Shown here: piece after piece, positions 59,111 to 64,000 of the stretch
Numbering within the stretch: position 1 is the stretch's first letter
Layout: each line of letters begins with the position of its first letter
NCBI RefSeq assembly: GCF_000143985.1
Contig: NC_014364.1
Span: forward strand, 3,348,001 to 3,412,000
Length of the DNA: 64,000 nt
Origin: Sediminispirochaeta smaragdinae DSM 11293
GTDB taxonomy: Bacteria > Spirochaetota > Spirochaetia > DSM-16054 > Sediminispirochaetaceae
Direction of reading: 5' to 3'
The notes under the pieces: model-generated
Databases searched by the model: none
The model's input: only the letters and a program-made list of their open reading frames with translations
Told to the model about the DNA's origin: nothing
Made by a program: the position numbers and the translations under genes

Positions 59111-60763
59111 TCAGCTTTTTCGAAGCACAATTTTTCTCACCCCGCCTACAAGAAGTAGAACAAGGCCAAGAGACAACATGACGAGAGGGAACCAATCCCC
59201 CCAATGATAATACAAGGTATTACGCTCTGCATAGATCGGTACGGAACCTATGTAATAATCCTCAGCAAAGGGCTCAAGCATACCGGTAAGTCTTCCGTCC
59301 GGATTAATAGTACAGGTCATGCCACTGTTGCTGCTGCGGATAACGCTACGCCTAAGCTCAACGGCCCGAAACACCGCCATGCCCATATGTTGCATCTGGG
59401 CCGCAACCGAACCTGACCAGGAATCATTTGTTAAATTTACAATAACATCTGCCCCGTTTCGGACAAAACGCCGGGAAAGATAACCGAAGACATCCTCAAA
59501 ACAGATGGGGGTGGAGAAATGAACCCCATTATCGGTCTCAAAAACCGTATATTCGGTACCCTTTTCCCAAAAATGGTAATTATGATCAACCAGAAGCTGG
59601 TAAAACCCGGGAAAGAGCTTTTTATAGGGAAAATGCTCGGTAAAGGGCACCAAATGTGTTTTCCGATAGGTCTGCCGCAGTTTCCCATTTTCATACAACA
59701 ACACGGCATTATAATCGACACGGTTCAGCCTTCCGTCAGACAGAACCGGAGGCAACCCGGGATCGGCCTTTTGCCCGTCATCGTTCCCCAGAATAAAGGG
59801 AACAGATTTATCGGCAAGGTAATTCCGCAACTCCTCAACCAAAGCATAACGCTCAGAATCGGTTCGATAACGGCTGTGCCAATCGACACCAGGAACAAAG
59901 GCGGTTTCCGACCAAATAACCGCTTCAGGTTCATCTGCCGCCAACGCACGATCACTCAAGGCAATCATGGTTCTCAGGTTGCGCCTATAGGTAGGTAGTC
60001 CTCCCTTCCAGGTATCCGCATTATGTTGTATAAGAGCCACCTTCCAGGGACGTTGATCATCGTAACTGCCTCGCATGACGACAAAACCGAAGATCAAAGT
60101 ACCAACAAGCAATACGGAACAAACGGCAAGAGCCGCTTTTCGGCGAGAAAACCAAACCTTAAGAGAGACAAAGAAAGAGGCATCATACTCAAAGGTAAAC
60201 AAAAGAGCATGGCCAAGGAAAAAGCCGATTAGAGCGATGAGAAAGCTCACGCCCCAAACCCCAGTCAGCTCGGAAATCTGAATCAAAGGAAGTACCTTGT
60301 AGAGTGCATAGCCGAGATTGCCATAGGGATATCCAAGAAAACCCTGAGTTCTTAAATACTCGTAGCCAACCCAGACGACGGCCTGAATCCAATACGCATA
60401 TCGGGGAAAGAATAGATCAACGGCCTTCAAAGCGGGAAAGAGAATAAGAAAATAGACAGCATAAATCACAGGAACGATAAAAATCGCCAGAGGATGAAAT
60501 GTGGTCAGCCAGTAATTAAAAACAGCATATGAAAGAAAACCGTAAAAAGCGCCGTAGAAGGGGGCCGCAGCCCAAGAACAACGATGAATAACAGGGACAA
60601 TCGGGATAAGTGCAATAAAAACCAAGGGCCATAGGCCATCAACCGAAATAAAACTCGGAAATGAGAAAGCAAACAGAAAGGCGGACAGCGAAAGCAGCCC
60701 CAGCTCCCCAAAGGTTTTCCGCAAGAGCCCACGGCTGCCTCCGTCGGCAAGCATCCTCGACAC
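59111..60763 (-). CDS. lnt: Apolipoprotein N-acyltransferase, copy 2
   Basis: 550 residues with six or so N-terminal spans and a nitrilase domain. Glu in AVIWSETAFVPG near residues 276-287, Lys in YRKTHLVPFTEHFPY near 352-366, Cys in PICFEDVFGYLSRRF near 414-428; LTNDSWSG follows. All three catalytic positions are kept. The GTG start at 60763 overlaps the stop of the HU gene; ATG 60754 is possible. Copy 1 at 51544 has a related layout. Two lnt genes suggest different lipoprotein sets or acyl donors, or simple redundancy. Confidence 0.92.
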   Translation of the reverse strand: MSRMLADGGSRGLLRKTFGELGLLSLSAFLFAFSFPSFISVDGLWPLVFIALIPIVPVIHRCSWAAAPFYGAFYGFLSYAVFNYWLTTFHPLAIFIVPVIYAVYFLILFPALKAVDLFFPRYAYWIQAVVWVGYEYLRTQGFLGYPYGNLGYALYKVLPLIQISELTGVWGVSFLIALIGFFLGHALLFTFEYDASFFVSLKVWFSRRKAALAVCSVLLVGTLIFGFVVMRGSYDDQRPWKVALIQHNADTWKGGLPTYRRNLRTMIALSDRALAADEPEAVIWSETAFVPGVDWHSRYRTDSERYALVEELRNYLADKSVPFILGNDDGQKADPGLPPVLSDGRLNRVDYNAVLLYENGKLRQTYRKTHLVPFTEHFPYKKLFPGFYQLLVDHNYHFWEKGTEYTVFETDNGVHFSTPICFEDVFGYLSRRFVRNGADVIVNLTNDSWSGSVAAQMQHMGMAVFRAVELRRSVIRSSNSGMTCTINPDGRLTGMLEPFAEDYYIGSVPIYAERNTLYYHWGDWFPLVMLSLGLVLLLVGGVRKIVLRKS

Positions 60764-61095
60764 TACTCGTCCCCGGAGCCGCCGTTTTCTCCCCGTAAGG
60801 GCCAGGCGATTTGCTTCAGTTCCTTTCCTGGTCGAAATACAGCAACACCATGGGTATTGACCGGCACAATCTCGCCAGTCTTTGGATTACGGGCACGATC
60901 CCGTCCCTTTCTGGTTCTGATCTCGAAGGTACCAAAGCCTCTCAGCTCAACGACGCGATCCTGCTGAAGTGCATCTTTCAACTCTTCAAAAAGCGCATCG
61001 ATCACATCGTGAATATCAGACCGATTAACCTCATGTTTTTCGTAAATGCGTTCAATAATTTCTGCTTTTGTCAGTTTGTTACCGGTTTCTTCCAT
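60763..61095 (-). CDS. HU/IHF-family DNA-binding protein
   Basis: About 110 residues. LTKAEIIERIYEKHEVNRSDI near residues 7-27, VVELRGFGTFEIRTRKGRDRARNPKTGE near 48-75 (the two-strand arm that grips DNA) and VAVFRPGKELKQ near 84-95 are family marks. The Pro in ARNPKTG is the residue that kinks DNA. A 15-residue acidic/Gly tail (LRGENGGSGDE) is extra. ATG 61095 was chosen by comparison with family starts; the GTG at 61116 is also possible. It follows rpsT by 22 bases. Confidence 0.92.
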   Translation of the reverse strand: MEETGNKLTKAEIIERIYEKHEVNRSDIHDVIDALFEELKDALQQDRVVELRGFGTFEIRTRKGRDRARNPKTGEIVPVNTHGVAVFRPGKELKQIAWPLRGENGGSGDE

Positions 61096-61117
61096 AACAA
61101 TCTGGACAATCGCCACC

Positions 61118-61387
61118 CTACTGAACCTGAAGAGCGTTCAGGGCTTTGCTAAGTCGGGATTTTTTCCTTGCTGCATTGTTTTTGTGAAGAACACTCTTTC
61201 TTGCAGCCTTGTCAATAAGCTGAACATAGGCTTTATAAGCCTGTTCTGCAGCTTCTTTATCCCCACTCTTCAATGCCGCATCAACCTTACGCCGTGCGGT
61301 ATGCACACCACTCTTCATGATGCGGTTCCGTAATCTCCGCTTCTGATTCTGTCTATGCCGTTTCTCGGCGGACTTATTTGATGGCAA
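61118..61387 (-). CDS. rpsT: Ribosomal protein S20
   Basis: 89 residues, three-helix 30S protein: PSNKSAEKRHRQNQKRRLRN at the start, VHTARRKVDAALKSGD near 28-43, RKSVLHKNNAARKKSRLSK near 63-81. The start codon is TTG at 61387, with GGAGG 7 bases upstream. E. coli rpsT also begins with UUG, which is part of its autoregulation, so the choice may be conserved here. Its own promoter overlaps a palindrome (see findings). Together with HU and lnt it forms a run. Confidence 0.95.
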   Translation of the reverse strand: MPSNKSAEKRHRQNQKRRLRNRIMKSGVHTARRKVDAALKSGDKEAAEQAYKAYVQLIDKAARKSVLHKNNAARKKSRLSKALNALQVQ

Positions 61388-61422
61388 TCTATCTCCTCCG
61401 TATTATAATGTCACGGTGTTGC

Positions 61423-61451
61423 ACCGTATCAAAAAACAGCCCTGCTGTCAA
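61423..61451 (-). promoter_or_regulatory. Promoter of rpsT
   Basis: On the minus strand, -35 TTGACA (61446-61451), a 17-base spacer containing a short GC hairpin and six T, -10 TACGGT (61423-61428). The perfect 15-base inverted repeat ACGGTG-CAA-CACCGT (61413-61427) overlaps the -10 and the start point. The ACAGC/GCTGT hairpin plus T-run just before it could end the ricT transcript. Confidence 0.65.
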
Positions 61452-61475
61452 CATAAGAAGCACACTATTCATATT

Positions 61476-62390
61476 TCAATCTTCCGCATCCGGATCGTAG
61501 TCGATATGCCATTCCTTATTCTCTCCCCGGCTGATACGGGAAAAAGGAACCTCCACACTACGCCCCTCCGGCCCTGCAAAACGTATTTTTTTCGTGAGAA
61601 TATTCACCTCAATGGCTTTAAATGTCTCCCCGCCGATTCTGACCCTTGTTCCCTCTGAGGGAACAAGGGCCTTTTCCTCGCGATAAAAGTCATATTCATA
61701 AGAAAGGCAGCAAAGAAGACGACCACAGGGACCGGAAATTTTCATAGAATTAAGAGAAAGATTTTGCTCTTTCGCCATCTTAATCGAAACAGGCTTGAGT
61801 TTATCGGTAATTCCATGGCAGCAAAACTGACGTCCGCAAACGGCCACACCACCAAGAACCCGTGATTCATCACGGACCCCTATTTGCCTGAGCTCTATGC
61901 GCATTTTAAAGACTGAGACAAGATCCTTTACCAGGGACCGAAAATCGACCCTCGACTCGGCAGTAAAAAAGAAGAGGACCTTTGGTTCATCCAGAAGGTA
62001 GTGCGCCGCAACCAGCTTCATCTCAAGCCCATGTGCATGGATTTTTTCCCTGCAGATATTGAATGCTTCCCGCTCCCGTTCAAGATTATGCTCATAGGTG
62101 GCAAGATCCTGATCGTTCGCCTTACGAAGCACCTTGGGAGGAGGATCTTCGCTGCAACCAGGGCAATGGACAGGGCCAAGAACCTTTGCAAGATCCTTTC
62201 CGTATCGGCTCGGCACAAGTACCATATCACCTATCGACAGTACCTCGGCATTATCAGCAAGACAGACAACCGTTTCGCTGGAATATGGGAATTTTACCAT
62301 AACAGGAGAAACATTATCCTCCGCAATAGAGGATGCGGAGGCGTCCACCTCCGGCGCCCCTAGGGGCTCTTCAATATAATTATCGCTCAT
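61476..62390 (-). CDS. PSP1-domain protein RicT (YaaT-like)
   Basis: 304 residues. The PSP1 domain spans about residues 75-230. Cysteines C76 and C79 (HCPGC), C185, C190, C191 (CGRQFCC) and C222, C227, C228 (CGRLLCC) match those of RicT, which with RicA and RicF binds [4Fe-4S] clusters and supports RNase Y processing and sporulation in Bacillus; here the partners are not seen. Residues 1-30 are acidic. It lies 15 bases after the YaaR-like gene. The role in spirochaetes is unknown. Confidence 0.88.
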   Translation of the reverse strand: MSDNYIEEPLGAPEVDASASSIAEDNVSPVMVKFPYSSETVVCLADNAEVLSIGDMVLVPSRYGKDLAKVLGPVHCPGCSEDPPPKVLRKANDQDLATYEHNLEREREAFNICREKIHAHGLEMKLVAAHYLLDEPKVLFFFTAESRVDFRSLVKDLVSVFKMRIELRQIGVRDESRVLGGVAVCGRQFCCHGITDKLKPVSIKMAKEQNLSLNSMKISGPCGRLLCCLSYEYDFYREEKALVPSEGTRVRIGGETFKAIEVNILTKKIRFAGPEGRSVEVPFSRISRGENKEWHIDYDPDAED

Positions 62391-62405
62391 AGCGAAGCCT
62401 CCTAA

Positions 62406-62912
62406 TCATTGCAGCAGATCAACGAGCAGACCGTTGATTTCTTCAACCCGTCGAAGGAGTTCAAGCTGGGGAAGTTGATTGGCCAAAACCCCTGAAACCA
62501 ATCGTTCCAACTTCTCATTGACGACTCGGATCAGTGTATACCGCTTTTGTTTTTTCATGGGGTTGATAAAACGGGCTCCCTCTATGGTTTCTGCTTCAAA
62601 GGTGTAATGAACAATATATTGCAAAAAACAGGAAACAGCTCTTCGATACTCCTTAATCCGATCCATTGTCGGACGCTCCTTCAACCGTTCACCCAAGGTG
62701 TGGACGTCATCCAACAATTCTTCAAGAGAAGTATTTTCAGCAGCGACAGCATAGGGGGCAAGAGAATCGACAGACACCTCATTCTCCGCTGTAACAACTT
62801 CAAAAAACGAAGGAGAAGAAACCCGAGCATCCTTCGAAGAAGAACGGGTTTTTCGACGATTTCGCCCATTTCGCAGAGGAAATCCGCCGTTAAGAGAATC
62901 TATCTTTGCCAT
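62406..62912 (-). CDS. YaaR-family (DUF327) protein
   Basis: 168 residues. A disordered, basic first 50 residues (KRNGRNRRKTRSSSKDARVS-like) precede a helical domain: LGERLKERPTMDRIKEYRRAVSCF near residues 73-96, INPMKKQKRYTLIRVVNEKL near 116-135, and the final RVEEINGLLVDLLQ. This matches YaaR of Bacillus, whose gene stands close to yaaT/ricT in that genus. Function unknown. The start overlaps the bactofilin end by 13 bases, so bactofilin, YaaR and RicT are coupled. Confidence 0.8.
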   Translation of the reverse strand: MAKIDSLNGGFPLRNGRNRRKTRSSSKDARVSSPSFFEVVTAENEVSVDSLAPYAVAAENTSLEELLDDVHTLGERLKERPTMDRIKEYRRAVSCFLQYIVHYTFEAETIEGARFINPMKKQKRYTLIRVVNEKLERLVSGVLANQLPQLELLRRVEEINGLLVDLLQ

Positions 62913-63373
62913 GATCCGGCATTCTCACCAACAGCCTCGCGTTTGGCATTTCGGATCGGATTATAGCGATCGATATCACGAGGCTTCTGATCGGATATCG
63001 GTATATCAGCTTCCGTCCGGCACCCTTCTTTTCCAAGAACGGTACAGGCTCCGTTTAGAATAACCCCCTCCTCTACGACCAATCGAGGAGTAGTAATATT
63101 GCCGATCACCATTCCGGAAGAGAGGACCACTACCTTTTCGGAAGAAACGATATCCCCCTTAAGGATACCACCGACAACAACGGTACCTGCAGTAATAGAG
63201 CACTCAGCCCTACCGTTCTTACCGATAAGAACTTTATCCGCAGCGTTGACAGCCCCCCGAAAATCTCCATCAATACGAAGAAGCCCATGTAAAGAAATAT
63301 CTCCGTCGAATCTGGTCCCTTCACCGACAAGAGAATTGATAAACACACCATCAAGATCTAAATAATCGCTCAT
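62900..63373 (-). CDS. Bactofilin, copy 2
   Basis: 157 residues. The beta-helix core is visible in INSLVGEGTRFDGDISLHGL, FRGAVNAADKVLIGKNGRAE and VVVLSSGMVIGNITTPRLVVEEG. The N-terminus is short and the 45-residue C-terminal tail is polar. It lies 33 bases after the M23 peptidase gene. Bactofilin next to an M23 endopeptidase is a known arrangement (for example in stalked bacteria and Helicobacter), where the polymer places the wall hydrolase for cell shape; in a helical spirochaete this fits well. Confidence 0.92.
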   Translation of the reverse strand: MSDYLDLDGVFINSLVGEGTRFDGDISLHGLLRIDGDFRGAVNAADKVLIGKNGRAECSITAGTVVVGGILKGDIVSSEKVVVLSSGMVIGNITTPRLVVEEGVILNGACTVLGKEGCRTEADIPISDQKPRDIDRYNPIRNAKREAVGENAGSWQR

Positions 63374-63406
63374 GAAATAAATTACCGCTTATTCGAAATA
63401 ACTATT

Positions 63407-64000
63407 TTATCGTAGATCGGATTTTACGTTTAAAAACCGTTCGGGGTCAACAACCTGACTTCCGATTCGCACTTCGAAATGGACATGAGGTCCAGTCGAC
63501 AATCCCGTATTTCCCATTGTCCCGATTTTCTGTCCCTGGGTAACTACATCACCCTCTTCAACATATACCGTATCCATGTGGGCATACTTCGTGGCAAAAC
63601 CATAAGGATGCCGAATCACCACATAATTTCCAAAACCCATCGCATCATACTTGCGCTCAACAACCTTTCCATTGGCAGCGGCCACGATAGGCTTACCCCG
63701 CCGAAAGGCGATATCGATTCCTTTATGGAGATACCATTGTCCGGTAAAAGGATGAATCTCGGGCCCAAAATAGTTGGTAATCCTTCCGACCCCTCCCTCG
63801 ACAGGCCAAAGGGTTGGAAGCTCCACAAGGAGATCCCCCTGACTCGACATAATATCGCTGACCCTCAGCAAATCATCACTTGACTGTTCGAGGAACTCAC
63901 GCAGAGAACGGAGCTCGGAAAGCTCACGACCGATGCCCTCGCTCTGTTCCTGGACGTCGAAAAAAGAACTTAAATCCCCTCCGTCCAGAACCGAAGCGGC
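63407..64000 (-). CDS. M23 family metallopeptidase, C-terminal part (cut by window edge)
   Basis: 198 codons are visible and the frame is open to the edge. A helical, coiled-coil-like segment (ELSELRSLREFLEQSS) precedes the LytM/M23 domain. GRITNYFGPEIHPFTG then HKGIDIAF gives the zinc His and Asp; GNYVVIRHPYGFATKYAHMD and GLSTGPHVHFEVRIG give the HxH motif. Such enzymes cut peptidoglycan cross-bridges in the periplasm. The signal or membrane anchor must lie outside the window. It starts the run with the bactofilin, YaaR-like and RicT genes. Confidence 0.92.
   Translation of the reverse strand, partial: AASVLDGGDLSSFFDVQEQSEGIGRELSELRSLREFLEQSSDDLLRVSDIMSSQGDLLVELPTLWPVEGGVGRITNYFGPEIHPFTGQWYLHKGIDIAFRRGKPIVAAANGKVVERKYDAMGFGNYVVIRHPYGFATKYAHMDTVYVEEGDVVTQGQKIGTMGNTGLSTGPHVHFEVRIGSQVVDPERFLNVKSDLR

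Overview
The window is one stretch of a chromosome from a free-living spirochaete of moderate GC content, probably close to Sediminispirochaeta/Spirochaeta (an inference, without any database search). The pointers are a FliG paralogue beside an alanyl-tRNA synthetase of only 597 residues, the short HisG with HisZ, two bactofilins, a stand-alone copy of the tail module seen on spirochaetal adenylate cyclases, and many lipoproteins and TPR proteins. Nearly all the DNA is coding. Genes sit in long same-strand runs with 1-20 base overlaps, and several convergent pairs overlap at their 3' ends.

Layout. 1-5.4 kb (minus): purine operon purL-purE-purC-purF behind a sigma70-type promoter and a terminator-bearing leader. 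5.5-13.2 kb: a methyltransferase, a Ste24-like membrane protease, a multi-pass membrane protein, a glycosyltransferase, an IS remnant, an inositol-phosphatase-family enzyme, an acyl-CoA ligase and a nitroreductase. 13.2-15.7 kb (minus): an LPP20-like lipoprotein, an unknown protein and a YhhQ-type queuosine-precursor transporter. 15.8-21.9 kb (plus): a lipoprotein, hisZ-hisG-hisB, two unknown/TPR genes and rlmN. 21.9-25.5 kb (minus): fliG-like gene, TM2 protein, alaS. 25.7 kb: tRNA-Phe. 25.9-34.0 kb (minus): membrane-anchored unknown protein, gltX-glyS-tyrS, an SsuABC/TauABC-type ABC transporter and a phosphoesterase. 34.1-39.3 kb (plus): degenerate HD-GYP protein, a protein ending in a clamp-binding-like motif, a TGS/uridine-kinase-like fusion and an AEC transporter. 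39.2-51.4 kb (minus): galK-like, surE, TPR, NHL-repeat protein, cysteine-cluster protein, iscS, nifU-like, clpS, clpA, aat; then a separate ABC exporter/YtrA-type GntR operon with its own promoter and palindrome. 51.5-54.3 kb: a first lnt whose 3' end runs into a complete 1235-bp insertion sequence. 54.3-64 kb (minus): M23 peptidase, bactofilin, YaaR-like, RicT, rpsT, HU, second lnt, response regulator, cyclase-tail module, second bactofilin, cinA, rho, rpmE.

Main observations. (1) The IS at 53084-54318 shares its terminal inverted repeats and TA flanks with three 144-145 bp non-coding elements at 9546, 16753 and 25533. This looks like one IS family and its MITEs, and a decayed 3' end of the transposase lies next to the first MITE. 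(2) At least four genes (fliG-like, alaS, surE, first lnt) have a -10 hexamer only 5-8 bases before the ATG and no usable Shine-Dalgarno, which predicts leaderless mRNAs. (3) The purL leader carries an elaborate intrinsic terminator and mutually exclusive upstream hairpins that I could not match to a known riboswitch. (4) Several proteins look like altered family members: an HD-GYP protein with HE in place of HD, a galactokinase-like protein without its active-site Arg, and a FliG without the EHPQ motif. I saw no CRISPR array, prophage or recognisable defence island.
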